11,219 nucleotides of DNA from Puniceicoccales bacterium. Its GTDB lineage: Bacteria > Verrucomicrobiota > Verrucomicrobiia > Opitutales > UBA953. This document shows, piece after piece, positions 1-7,718 of the stretch. The notes under the pieces were generated by a model. It had not been told where the DNA came from, ran no database searches, and saw only the letters and a program-made list of their open reading frames with translations. The first letter of the stretch is position 1, and each line of letters begins with the position of its first letter. A program made the position numbers and the translations under genes. Where the stretch lies: the NCBI GenBank assembly GCA_031279675.1, contig JAITIB010000055.1:1-11219 (forward strand), read 5' to 3'.

Positions 1-221
1 CAAACGAACATCGAGCTCGTCTGCTTTTTTGCGGTGTCGTGCAATCGGTTGAGCCCGCAGCAAATGCGCACGCGCGCCCCCGCGGGATCATCGACCGTGA
101 ACGAGGCCGAGACAATGTAGGCGCGCCATTCGCCCGCTTTCACGGGGCTTGTGGGCGAACGAAAATAGCAGGGATGCGCTGTGTTCGCAACGCGCGCGTT
201 GATTTCAGGAGGGACTGGCAT
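1..221 (-). CDS. Partial hypothetical protein, C-terminal end outside the window
   Basis: On the minus strand a frame opens at ATG 221-219 and stays open for 73 codons to the left edge, so only the N-terminal part is visible. The translation starts MPVPPEINARV and contains a run around residues 30-60 (EWRAYIVSASFTVDD, then ARVRICCGLNRL) that looks protein-like, with alternating hydrophobic residues suggesting beta strands. Third codon positions are mostly G or C, as in real genes of this window. There is no signal peptide and no Shine-Dalgarno sequence before the ATG. I do not recognise the family. It is divergent from the M3 peptidase gene, with 233 bases between the two starts. The call rests on frame openness and composition only. 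A chance open frame in GC-rich DNA remains possible. Confidence 0.45.
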   Translation of the reverse strand, partial: MPVPPEINARVANTAHPCYFRSPTSPVKAGEWRAYIVSASFTVDDPAGARVRICCGLNRLHDTAKKQTSSMFV

Positions 222-454
222 GGTGGTAATACTTGAGGGTTCGAGTTGAATTGACGCGGGCCACGGTGGGGATTCTCCGCACTGAGGCAAGAGGAAAATT
301 TTTTAAAAATCAGCCCCCTCAAAACACCCCGCGCCCTCGCCCAATCCCGCCGGAAAAGAAGCACAGGGTGAAACGAAAAATCATGAACAGAGGGAGGGCG
401 CCCTGCCAAAGACAGTATTGCACGCGCCACCCGAACCCCGTAGGCAACACGCGC
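222..454. other. Divergent intergenic region
   Basis: This stretch lies between the minus-strand partial gene and the M3 peptidase, so it should hold promoters for both. The clearest feature is an A/T tract at 295-310 (AAAATTTTTTAAAAAT) in otherwise GC-rich DNA. A TTGACG hexamer lies at 251-256 but has no matching -10 box at usual spacing. An in-frame ATG at 383 precedes the chosen peptidase start. Its product would add 24 residues unlike the family N-terminus. No promoter can be assigned with confidence. Confidence 0.4.
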
Positions 455-2608
455 ATGACCACCACGCATCCGCTTCTCAACCCCGAGTTTCACATCCGCT
501 GGAGCCAGCTCACGCCCGAAAGCATTGCCACCGGCATTCCCATCGCCCTCCGCAACGCCACCGCGGCCCTCAAGGCCATTGCATCGCAGCCGCCCGGACA
601 AGTCACCTTCGCAAACACCTTCCTCGCCCTCGAAAAGGCCACCCGCGAACTCAACCTTGCCTGGGGCAAAGTCGAGCACATCAACAGTGTCAACAACACC
701 CCCGCCTTTCGCAGGGTTTACAATCGCCTCCTGCCCCAAGTCACGGCGTTCACAACAAGCATCACCCTTGATCCCCGGCTCTGGACAACGCTCCAGACCG
801 CCGCCGCCACACCCGCCCTCGCCAATCTCACCGGGACCGAACGCCGGCTCATTGACGAAACCCTGTCAGACTTCATCGAAAACGGCGCAACGCTCCCGCC
901 CAAGGGAAAAAAACGCCTCGCGGCCATCAACGCCCAACTCGCCACTCTCACCCAAAAATACGCCGAGAACGTCCTCGACGCCATAAACGCCTGGGAAAAA
1001 CTCATCACCGACCCCTCCGCGCTCGACGGCCTCCCCGCCAGCGCCCTTGCCACCCTCGCCGCAAACGCGCGCGCCACCGGACACCCCGACGGCACCTGGC
1101 GCATCACCCTTCACGCGCCCGTCCTGACCCCCGTCCTCCAATACGCGCACAACGACGCCCTCCGCCGTGAATGCTGGGAAGCGAGCACGCGCATCGGCAC
1201 CCTCTCCCCGTGGGATAACACTCCGCTCATTTGGCAAATTCTCGGGCTGCGCCATGAAAAAGCCGTTCTCCTCGGCAAAAAAAGCTTCGCCGACCTCGCC
1301 ACCGCCCGCCGCATGGCCAAAACCGGACAAACCGCCCTCAACTTCATCGAAGATCTCCACCAACGCATCCAGCCTCACTTCGAACGCGAAACCGCCGGAC
1401 TTGAAACTTTCAGGCAAAACACCACCCACTCCCCAACCCCCACACCCCTCTCCCCTTGGGAAAGCGCCTACTGGGCGGAACGCCAACGCCGCGCAAAACA
1501 CGACTACGACCCCGAAGCCCTCCGTCCCTATTTCCCCATCGACGGAGTCATCCAGCGCATGTTCTCGCTCTTTGGCCCCCTTTTCGGCATCCGGGTGCAC
1601 CCCCGCCCCACCACACACACCGACCCCGCCACCGGACGCACCACCACACACACGCCAACCGAACCCGCCCTCAACACCACGCCCGTCGAGGTCTGGCACC
1701 CCGAAGTCAAATACTACGAAATCCACGACAATGCCCCCGCCCAAACCCCGCGCCACCTCGGCTCCTTTTACACCGACTGGCACCCGCGCGCCACCAAGCG
1801 CGACGGGGCATGGATGAACCACCTCATCACCGGAACACCCCGCCACGACGGAACCCTCAGCCCCCACCTCGGGCTCATCTGCGGCAACTTCACCCCGCCC
1901 ATCAATGGACACCCACCGCACCTGACCCACGACGAAGTGCTCACCCTCTTTCACGAATTCGGACACCTCCTCCACCACCTGCTCACAACCATCCCCTACG
2001 AAAGCCTCGCCGGAACACGCGTCGCATGGGACTTCGTCGAGCTCCCGTCCCAACTCCTCGAAAATTGGTGCTGGCACAAAACCAGCCTCCCCCTCATCGC
2101 CCGCCACCACGCCACCGGGGAGCCCCCCCCTCCCGGGCTCGTCGAAAAGCTCACCCAATCCACCCATTACCGCGCCGCCACCCATACCCTGCGCCAACTC
2201 GCCCTCGCCAAACTCGACCTCGAACTCCACCACCACTACGACCAGCACCGCCACGCCCCCAGCCTCGCCCATGTCTGGCAGCACACCCTCGCCGCCTACC
2301 ACCCCCGCACCACCCCGCCAACGCCGCCCATCACCAACCGTTTCACGCACATCTTCGGCGACCCCACCGGATACGCCGCCGGATACTACTCATACAAATG
2401 GGCCGAAACCCTCGAAGCGGACGCCTTCACACGCTTTGAGCACGACGGCGTTCTCAATGAGAAAACCGGACGCGAACTTCGCGACAAAATCCTCGCCAAG
2501 GGCAACAGCGCGCCTCCCGAAAAACTCTACCATGACTTCATGGGACGAACCCCCGACCCCGCCGCCCTCCTGCGCCGGCAAGGACTCGCACAAGCCCTGC
2601 CAGCATGA
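455..2608 (+). CDS. prlC: M3 family zinc oligopeptidase (oligopeptidase A / PrlC-like)
   Basis: Cytosolic metallopeptidase of the thimet oligopeptidase family (M3A), which cleaves short peptides such as released signal-peptide fragments. The 717-residue length is close to the usual 680-700. The zinc site is complete: HEFGH at residues 500-504, with the third ligand Glu529 in the VELPSQ segment, exactly 29 residues after the first histidine as in the family. The C-terminal substrate-binding loop GYAAGYYSYKWAE starts at residue 639. The start at 455 gives MTTTHPLLNPEF, matching the MTNPLL-type start of E. coli OpdA. The frame is open further upstream (ATG at 383), but that extension is not family-like. 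A Thr/Pro/His-rich insertion lies around residues 385-405 (TTHTDPATGRTTTHT). There is no signal peptide. The TGA stop overlaps the murF ATG, so the two are probably cotranscribed and translationally coupled. Codons end overwhelmingly in C. The family is certain; the exact symbol is less so. Confidence 0.93.
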   Translation: MTTTHPLLNPEFHIRWSQLTPESIATGIPIALRNATAALKAIASQPPGQVTFANTFLALEKATRELNLAWGKVEHINSVNNTPAFRRVYNRLLPQVTAFTTSITLDPRLWTTLQTAAATPALANLTGTERRLIDETLSDFIENGATLPPKGKKRLAAINAQLATLTQKYAENVLDAINAWEKLITDPSALDGLPASALATLAANARATGHPDGTWRITLHAPVLTPVLQYAHNDALRRECWEASTRIGTLSPWDNTPLIWQILGLRHEKAVLLGKKSFADLATARRMAKTGQTALNFIEDLHQRIQPHFERETAGLETFRQNTTHSPTPTPLSPWESAYWAERQRRAKHDYDPEALRPYFPIDGVIQRMFSLFGPLFGIRVHPRPTTHTDPATGRTTTHTPTEPALNTTPVEVWHPEVKYYEIHDNAPAQTPRHLGSFYTDWHPRATKRDGAWMNHLITGTPRHDGTLSPHLGLICGNFTPPINGHPPHLTHDEVLTLFHEFGHLLHHLLTTIPYESLAGTRVAWDFVELPSQLLENWCWHKTSLPLIARHHATGEPPPPGLVEKLTQSTHYRAATHTLRQLALAKLDLELHHHYDQHRHAPSLAHVWQHTLAAYHPRTTPPTPPITNRFTHIFGDPTGYAAGYYSYKWAETLEADAFTRFEHDGVLNEKTGRELRDKILAKGNSAPPEKLYHDFMGRTPDPAALLRRQGLAQALPA

Positions 2609-4029
2609 ACACCTTTTCCCCCGCCCAACTCCAGCAATGGACGCGCGGCGCATGGGCCACGCACCATCCCCCCGCGCGCCCCATACACGGCTTCAACAAC
2701 GACACGCGCACCCTCGCCCCCGGCCAATGCTTTGTCGCCCTCCAGACCCCCCGGCGCGACGGGCACGACTACCTCGCCCACGCCGCGCAAGCCGGCGCCA
2801 CCGCCGCCCTCGTCGGCAAGCCCAATCCCGCCATCCCCCTCGCCCAACTCCACGTCGGCGCCCCCCTCCTCGCCCTCCAGCAAATCGCCCTGCACTGGCG
2901 CAACCATTACCCCCACCCCCTCATTGCCATCACCGGAAGCCACGGCAAAACCTCCACCAAGGACATGCTCGCAATGCTTCACGCCCCCGCCGTTCACGCC
3001 ACCCGTGGCAACCTCAACAACACGCTTGGCGTCCCCCTCACCCTCCTCGAGCTCGATCCCGCCCGCCACACCACCGCCGCCATTATTGAGGTCGGCATCA
3101 GCGAACCCGGGGAACTCCGGCACACAGCCCCGCTGATCCAACCCGACATCGCCATCATCACCAACATCCACCCCGCGCACCTCGCCGGGCTCGGGACACT
3201 CGACGCCATCGCGCGAGAGAAAGCCATCATCGCGCACCACCTCCGCCCCCACGGACACACCCTCCTGCCCGCCGCCACACTCCGCCACCCCGCGCTCGCC
3301 CAACTTCCTCGCGAAAGCACCCTCCCCGTCCACTTCGACGCCACCGCGCCCTCCCTCCCGCTCGGCAGCTATCCGCGCATCTGCCACGTCACCCTCACCC
3401 GCCCCGCCACCAGCACCGGCTACCACGTCCGCATGGCAATCCTTCCCGGGGACGCCACCGCGACCCTCACCTTCACGCTCCCCGAGGGCACGCAAGGCAT
3501 GGCGCAAAACGCCGCGCTCGCGGCCCTTGCCGCCCACCTCAACGGCATCCCGGCACAGCGCATCCAAGACATCCTCGCACACTGGCGCCCAAGCTCCAAC
3601 CGCGGTGAAATCCGCGAACACGCGGGGCGCCTCCTCTACGTTGACTGCTACAACGCCAGCCCCGCATCCATGCTGGACGCCGCCGAGGCCTTCCACGCCC
3701 GCACCACCCACGCCCCCCGACGCCTGTTCGTGCTCGGCGGCATGAGCGAGCTCGGCGCGCAATCCGCCGCGCTGCACGAGCGCGTGGGCAGACAACTCCC
3801 CCTGCGCCAAGGCGACACCCTCGCCCTCCACGGAGGCGACGCCCCGTTGATCGGCGCCGGAGCGCGAGCCGCCGGAATGGACGCCGGGTGCATTTTGCAA
3901 TTCGACGACATTACCGCCATCCGTGAAACGATTGCCGGCTTCGCCGGTCCGGTCTTTGTCAAAGGAAGCCGCGTTCACGCCCTTGAACGCGCCCTGCCCG
4001 ACGCCCCCCGGCCTTCCCCACCGCGATAA
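2605..4029 (+). CDS. murF: UDP-N-acetylmuramoyl-tripeptide--D-alanyl-D-alanine ligase
   Basis: Cytoplasmic Mur ligase that adds D-Ala-D-Ala to UDP-MurNAc-tripeptide using ATP, the last cytoplasmic step of pentapeptide assembly. The 474-residue length is normal. Domain 1 (about 1-105) carries the UDP-substrate segment with NNDTR at 31-35. The central ATPase domain has the P-loop GSHGKTST at 111-118, then NNTLGVPLTLL at 138-148, EVGISEPGEL at 162-171 and TNIHPAHLAGLGTLD at 186-200. The C-terminal domain carries the SSNRGEI and YNASPASM motifs. The P-loop has His where many MurF proteins have Asn, and YNASP replaces the usual YNANP. Both are conservative variants and all key Lys/Thr/Glu positions are present. 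The ATG overlaps the peptidase stop (ATGA), with no separate Shine-Dalgarno sequence, indicating coupled translation. Other mur genes are absent here, so murF lies outside a classical dcw cluster, at least locally. Confidence 0.94.
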   Translation: MNTFSPAQLQQWTRGAWATHHPPARPIHGFNNDTRTLAPGQCFVALQTPRRDGHDYLAHAAQAGATAALVGKPNPAIPLAQLHVGAPLLALQQIALHWRNHYPHPLIAITGSHGKTSTKDMLAMLHAPAVHATRGNLNNTLGVPLTLLELDPARHTTAAIIEVGISEPGELRHTAPLIQPDIAIITNIHPAHLAGLGTLDAIAREKAIIAHHLRPHGHTLLPAATLRHPALAQLPRESTLPVHFDATAPSLPLGSYPRICHVTLTRPATSTGYHVRMAILPGDATATLTFTLPEGTQGMAQNAALAALAAHLNGIPAQRIQDILAHWRPSSNRGEIREHAGRLLYVDCYNASPASMLDAAEAFHARTTHAPRRLFVLGGMSELGAQSAALHERVGRQLPLRQGDTLALHGGDAPLIGAGARAAGMDAGCILQFDDITAIRETIAGFAGPVFVKGSRVHALERALPDAPRPSPPR

Positions 4030-4041
4030 GCGCCCTCCCGC

Positions 4042-5712
4042 CTACGGAACCTTGGGCAGGCCCGGCGCCTCGATTTCCTCGCCACACCGGAGCATCCCGC
4101 TGCCGTAAAAAGGATTTCGCGCACCGGACGCACGCTGAAGCCAGCGCGCCTTTCCCGCCCCCGGCGCCATCGCACACTCGAAAATGTGAAAAGTCCCGGA
4201 AAGCCCCTTGCGATTCGCGCGAACAAGATCGGCAATCGCCGTGACGAACGGCTCAAAATCGCGCCGGGCGGCAGCCAGATCCACCGCCGCGAAAAGCGCG
4301 TCCTTGTGCCGTCCCACAGCCCCGCGCGCCACCTGCCCGTGGGCAGGAAGAAATTTTTCAAGCGCGCCCCGCAGTGCTGGCAGACAGCCTTGGAAAGCGG
4401 CAAAATCATCGCGTGAAAGCGCCTCGGCAACATCAGCCGAGGCAAAGGCGACCGGGCCAAGCAACGCGGGGATGATCCCGACATTGGTTTCGCCCACAGA
4501 GGGTGGCACCGGCTTGGACGCGACATTCCCACGAAGCATTTTTTGAACGGCCTCGCGCAAGCGGCTTTCAGAATCCAGCATGAACTGGCCCGAGACGACC
4601 ACGCGCTCGCCCGCTTCCAGCCCGCCAAGCACCTGATAAAGATCCCCCTCGCTGCGCGCCCCGAGCTTCACCTCGCGCGGCTCAAAAAAACCACCCTCAA
4701 GGGCAATGAACACCGTGTTGCCTCCGCCACTGCGAAGCACAGCCGCCCCGGGCACAAGCACCGCATCGCCGTCAAGCTGCGCCGCAAACCCCACATCGAC
4801 AAACATGCCGGGCCGCAACGTCCCGCCCTTGTTGGGCAACTCGATGCGCACAGTGGCCGTCCGCGTCTGCTCCTCGATCTGCGGAAGGATGCGCTGGACA
4901 ACGCCATTGCGCACAGGCGCCCCGACCTCGTAACCGGAACGCACCGTGACCGCCTGCCCCTCGCGCACCAACGGCAGATCCTTTTCGTAAACCTGCGCCC
5001 GCACCCAAACCGTGTCCAAGCCGGCAAGCCTGAAAAGACGTTCGCCGGGTTTTATCATCTGCCCGGAGACGACCCCTTTCTCCACGACAACGCCCGCGGC
5101 GGGAGCGCGAAAAAGCAGCGTGCGCGGCGCCTCGCCCGTGCGACGCACCCGCTCGACAACCGCATCAGGAACATCGTAGTGACGCAGGCGCGCGGCCACC
5201 GCCCGGGCAAGCGTGCCATTGGCATCCGCACCATCCCCGGCCACGGTGGCGTAATTGAGCAGCGCGTTGTAGAGCTCGGGCGAATAAATTTCAAAAAGCG
5301 GCTCGCCAGCCTTCACTTCCACCCCGGTGGCGTTGACGTGGAGCGTCTCCACCCACCCCTCGTATTTGGTGGTGATGTCACGCAACGCCACCTCGTTGTA
5401 AGCCACGGCGCCCACGGCGCGAAACTCGCGGCGCACAGGCCCGCGCCCGACAAGGGCCGTCTTGAGATTCATCCGCTGAACGGTGGCGGCATCCACCTGA
5501 AGCCTGCCCGTGCCAAGGGAGGCGACGCCACCGGGGGAAACCGGGGTAAGGTTCATTCCGCAAACCGGACAATTCCCGGGATCCTTTTTGAGAATTTGCG
5601 GATGCATCCCGCACGTATAAAGCTGCCCGGACGCATGTGCGCCCGGGACAAAAAAGATCGCGAGGGCAAACAGGGCGGGCGCGGCGGGCGTTCGAAAAAG
5701 TTGCGCAAGCAT
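4042..5712 (-). CDS. Efflux RND periplasmic adaptor, CusB-type, with N- and C-terminal metal-binding domains
   Basis: Membrane-fusion (adaptor) subunit that would link an inner-membrane RND metal pump to an outer-membrane channel; Cu/Ag is the likely cargo. Starting at ATG 5712 the 556-residue product opens with a signal peptide (about 1-27, cleavage near GAHA). A heavy-metal-binding domain follows, YTCGMHP at 32-38 and CPVCGM at 48-53. The barrel-sandwich half-motifs lie at about 100-145 and 200-230, the beta-barrel at about 235-310, and the membrane-proximal domain ends at SGQFMLDSESRL (374-385). The tail (about 425-550) resembles DUF3347: FECAMAP at 511-517, then NPFYGSGMLRCGE at 533-545, with Cys/Met pairs able to bind copper. 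The frame is open 40 codons upstream, but that extension runs towards the tRNA and would bury the signal peptide. GTG at 5718 is another possible start. No good Shine-Dalgarno sequence is seen. The stop lies 12 bases from the convergent murF stop. No pump or outer-membrane partner gene is present in the window. Confidence 0.92.
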   Translation of the reverse strand: MLAQLFRTPAAPALFALAIFFVPGAHASGQLYTCGMHPQILKKDPGNCPVCGMNLTPVSPGGVASLGTGRLQVDAATVQRMNLKTALVGRGPVRREFRAVGAVAYNEVALRDITTKYEGWVETLHVNATGVEVKAGEPLFEIYSPELYNALLNYATVAGDGADANGTLARAVAARLRHYDVPDAVVERVRRTGEAPRTLLFRAPAAGVVVEKGVVSGQMIKPGERLFRLAGLDTVWVRAQVYEKDLPLVREGQAVTVRSGYEVGAPVRNGVVQRILPQIEEQTRTATVRIELPNKGGTLRPGMFVDVGFAAQLDGDAVLVPGAAVLRSGGGNTVFIALEGGFFEPREVKLGARSEGDLYQVLGGLEAGERVVVSGQFMLDSESRLREAVQKMLRGNVASKPVPPSVGETNVGIIPALLGPVAFASADVAEALSRDDFAAFQGCLPALRGALEKFLPAHGQVARGAVGRHKDALFAAVDLAAARRDFEPFVTAIADLVRANRKGLSGTFHIFECAMAPGAGKARWLQRASGARNPFYGSGMLRCGEEIEAPGLPKVP

Positions 5713-5834
5713 TTTCACAGGGAAAGGAAGGATTCTCACACATGGGAAGCGTTGCCCCGCCACGAACTCGTCTATGGCGCCATCCGCCAAACACCCAAGT
5801 TCCGAAACGCACCCAGACACAGGAACAAACAAAC

Positions 5835-5921
5835 TGGTGGTGGGGGAGGGATTCGAACCCCCGAAGAGCGTCGCTCGACAGATTTACAGTCTGCACCCTT
5901 TAGCCACTTGGATACCCCACC
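5835..5921 (-). tRNA. tRNA-Tyr (anticodon GUA), class II
   Basis: Read on the minus strand, the 5' acceptor strand GGTGGGG (5921-5915) pairs with CCCCACC (5845-5839). It is followed by discriminator A and an encoded CCA (5837-5835). The anticodon loop CTGTAAA sits on a five-base-pair stem, with anticodon GTA at 5887-5885. A long variable arm (CGAGCGACGCTC) marks a class II tRNA, as expected for bacterial tRNA-Tyr. The T arm shows GGTTCGAATCC. The gene lies between purH and the adaptor gene on the same strand, 122 bases upstream of the adaptor start. Tyr rather than Ser or Leu follows from the anticodon. Confidence 0.97.
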
Positions 5922-5945
5922 AGAAAAGTGGCGCGTTCTATGGAT

Positions 5946-5984
5946 GGCACCCGAAGGCATGCCAAGGTTTTTTTTGAAAAAAAA
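5946..5984. terminator. Possible transcription stop between purH and tRNA-Tyr
   Basis: A near-symmetric element has T8 (5968-5975), one G, then A8 (5977-5984), so each strand carries a run of eight T. On the minus strand the T-run lies about 40 bases after the purH stop, but only a weak GC stem (GCGTTTGCGC) precedes it. On the plus strand the T-run follows an imperfect hairpin at 5946-5963 (GGCA pairing with TGCC). The spacing is not ideal for an intrinsic terminator in either direction. It may end the purH transcript, or be an upstream A/T element for the tRNA promoter. Confidence 0.3.
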
Positions 5985-6021
5985 CAACCCCTCGCCGCGC
6001 AAACGCCCCTATCGCCACGGC

Positions 6022-7566
6022 TCAATGGCGGAAATGGCGCATCCCGGTAAAGACCATCGCCATGCCATGCACATCAGCGGCGGCAATCACCTCGTTGTCC
6101 CGAACAGAACCACCGGGTTGAATCGCCGCAACGGCCCCCGCCTGCGCCGCGGCAACAAGCCCGTCGGCAAACGGGAAAAAGGCGTCCGAGGCCACCACAG
6201 AACCCTTTAGCGGCAAGCCGGCCTCGCCAGCTTTCCAGACCGCGATGCGCGCACTGTCCACACGGCTCATCTGCCCGGCGCCTATGCCCAGCGTGCGCTC
6301 GCCCGCGGCGTAAACAATGGCGTTCGACTTGACATGCCGCACAACACGCCACCCGAACAACAGCGCATCCCACTCGGCGCAAGTCGGCGCGCGCGCGGTG
6401 ACAACCTTGAACGCCGCACGGTCAACGGGCTGCGCATCGCAATCCTGCGCAAGCACCCCGCCGATGACGCTACGGATTTCCCGCAACGCACCCGCACCGG
6501 CAGCGCACCCGGTGGCGTCGCGGTTGAGCATGAGACGCAGGTTTTTCTTTTGGCCAAGCACGGACATCGCCTCCGGCTCAAACTCCGGCGCAACGATAAC
6601 CTCGGAGAAAATCCCCGCAATCGCCTCCGCCAGCGCCCCATCCACGGCACGGTTGGCAATGATGATTCCCCCAAAGGGCGCCTGCCTGTCCGTCGCAAAC
6701 GCCTGCGCCCACGCATCCAGAAGCGAGGACGCACTCGCGACACCGCACGGATTGGTGTGCTTGAGTATCGCCAGGGTCGGCTTCTCAAACTCGGCGATGA
6801 GGCGCGCCGCCGCAGTGATGTCGAGAATGTTATTGTAGCTCAACTCCTTGCCCTGAAGCTGCCGGAACGCACTGTGGAAGGAACCATAAAGCGCGGCCTT
6901 CTGGTGCGGATTCTCGCCGTAGCGCAACGGCTGCGCAAGCGACAGGTTCAGATTGATCTGGCGCGACGCGACGGCACCGGACCTGGATTCGAGATAATTG
7001 GCAATCGCCGCGTCATACGCCGCCGTGCGCTGGAAAACCTTCAGCGCGAGCTCGCGCCGCAACGCGGCCAACGCCACCTCGTCCCCCGCATCCATCGCGG
7101 ACAGCACACGCTCATAATCCCCGGGATCGGCAAGCACGGTAACGCTCTCGTGATTCTTCGCCGCACTGCGCAGCATCGAGGGCCCGCCAATGTCTATGTT
7201 CTCAATCGCCTCGTCCAGCGGACAGCCCGGCTTCGCCACCGCCGCCTCAAACGGGTAAAGATTCACCACCACCACATCAATCAATGCAATCCCCTGGGCG
7301 CGCGCCTCGGCAAGGTGCTCCGCACTGCCGCGCCGGCACAGCAACCCGCCATGGATTTTGGGATGAAGCGTCTTCACACGCCCCTCCATGATTTCAGGCG
7401 ACCCCGTGTGGGCGCTCACGTCAGTCACAGGGATGCCGTTTTCGCGCAAAAGCCGCGCCGTCCCCCCCGTTGAAAGCACGGCGTAGCCATGTTTGGAGAC
7501 AAGCGCGCGGGCGAACGGAACAAGACCGGTTTTGTCACTCACGGAAAGAAGGGCGAACTTGGACAT
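6022..7566 (-). CDS. purH: Bifunctional AICAR transformylase / IMP cyclohydrolase
   Basis: Cytosolic enzyme for the last two steps of de novo purine synthesis: formyl transfer from 10-formyl-tetrahydrofolate to AICAR, then ring closure to IMP. From ATG 7566 the product has 514 residues, the normal size. The N-terminal cyclohydrolase (MGS-like) domain begins MSKFALLSVSDKTG and includes IGGPSMLRSAAKN at 126-138. The transformylase domain has RYGENPHQ at 215-222 and the catalytic KHTNPCG segment with Lys269-His270. The C-terminus ends in the classic FTGMRHFRH. Start choice: ATG 7566 matches the family N-terminus but has no Shine-Dalgarno sequence. An in-frame GTG at 7587 sits three bases after AGGGGAG and would add seven residues. 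Divergent from the three-module DNA-binding gene, with a structured leader between them. Confidence 0.96.
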   Translation of the reverse strand: MSKFALLSVSDKTGLVPFARALVSKHGYAVLSTGGTARLLRENGIPVTDVSAHTGSPEIMEGRVKTLHPKIHGGLLCRRGSAEHLAEARAQGIALIDVVVVNLYPFEAAVAKPGCPLDEAIENIDIGGPSMLRSAAKNHESVTVLADPGDYERVLSAMDAGDEVALAALRRELALKVFQRTAAYDAAIANYLESRSGAVASRQINLNLSLAQPLRYGENPHQKAALYGSFHSAFRQLQGKELSYNNILDITAAARLIAEFEKPTLAILKHTNPCGVASASSLLDAWAQAFATDRQAPFGGIIIANRAVDGALAEAIAGIFSEVIVAPEFEPEAMSVLGQKKNLRLMLNRDATGCAAGAGALREIRSVIGGVLAQDCDAQPVDRAAFKVVTARAPTCAEWDALLFGWRVVRHVKSNAIVYAAGERTLGIGAGQMSRVDSARIAVWKAGEAGLPLKGSVVASDAFFPFADGLVAAAQAGAVAAIQPGGSVRDNEVIAAADVHGMAMVFTGMRHFRH

Positions 7567-7600
7567 ACGCCACCGGAGATCTGCCACCCACTCCCCTCAT

Positions 7601-7657
7601 GGCAAGAAAAATGCGGCGCGCATGAATGCCCGCGCCCGCGCCACGCCCCGGTGATCA
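7601..7657 (-). promoter_or_regulatory. Terminator-like hairpin in the purH leader (possible attenuator)
   Basis: On the minus strand, upstream of purH, GGCGCG and CGCGCC (positions 7636-7631 and 7620-7615) form a perfect six-base-pair stem around a ten-base loop. The loop contains a smaller GCAT/ATGC palindrome. It is followed after GCA by TTTTT, which looks like an intrinsic terminator 35-50 bases ahead of the purH start. Just upstream, AAGGAG precedes an ATG at 7657-7655 that opens a 39-codon frame overlapping the start of purH in another phase. This arrangement resembles leader-controlled expression. No antiterminator or known riboswitch was recognised. Confidence 0.3.
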
Positions 7658-7718
7658 TTCTCTCCTTTCCCCAAAATATTTTCTTTATTGTGGCAGCGCC
7701 ATCCCTTTACTTGACGGC

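Noticed and set aside
383..454. Upstream in-frame ATG for the M3 peptidase, near AGGGAGGG
   Set aside because: The added residues are basic, unlike the family, and the MTTTHPLL start at 455 matches known members.
866..2350. Long minus-strand frame of 494 codons opposite the M3 peptidase
   Set aside because: It is antisense to a gene with intact catalytic motifs. Its Gly/Val/Glu-rich translation is the expected shadow of C-ending codons.
2527..3978. 483-codon minus-strand frame opposite murF
   Set aside because: Antisense shadow of murF, with low-complexity Gly/Val/Glu content and no motif.
4543..6210. 555-codon plus-strand frame
   Set aside because: It runs antisense through the adaptor gene, the tRNA and the purH end. 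A protein crossing a tRNA and two real genes is a shadow.
6334..7473. 379-codon plus-strand frame opposite purH
   Set aside because: Arg-rich antisense translation. The purH motifs on the other strand are complete.
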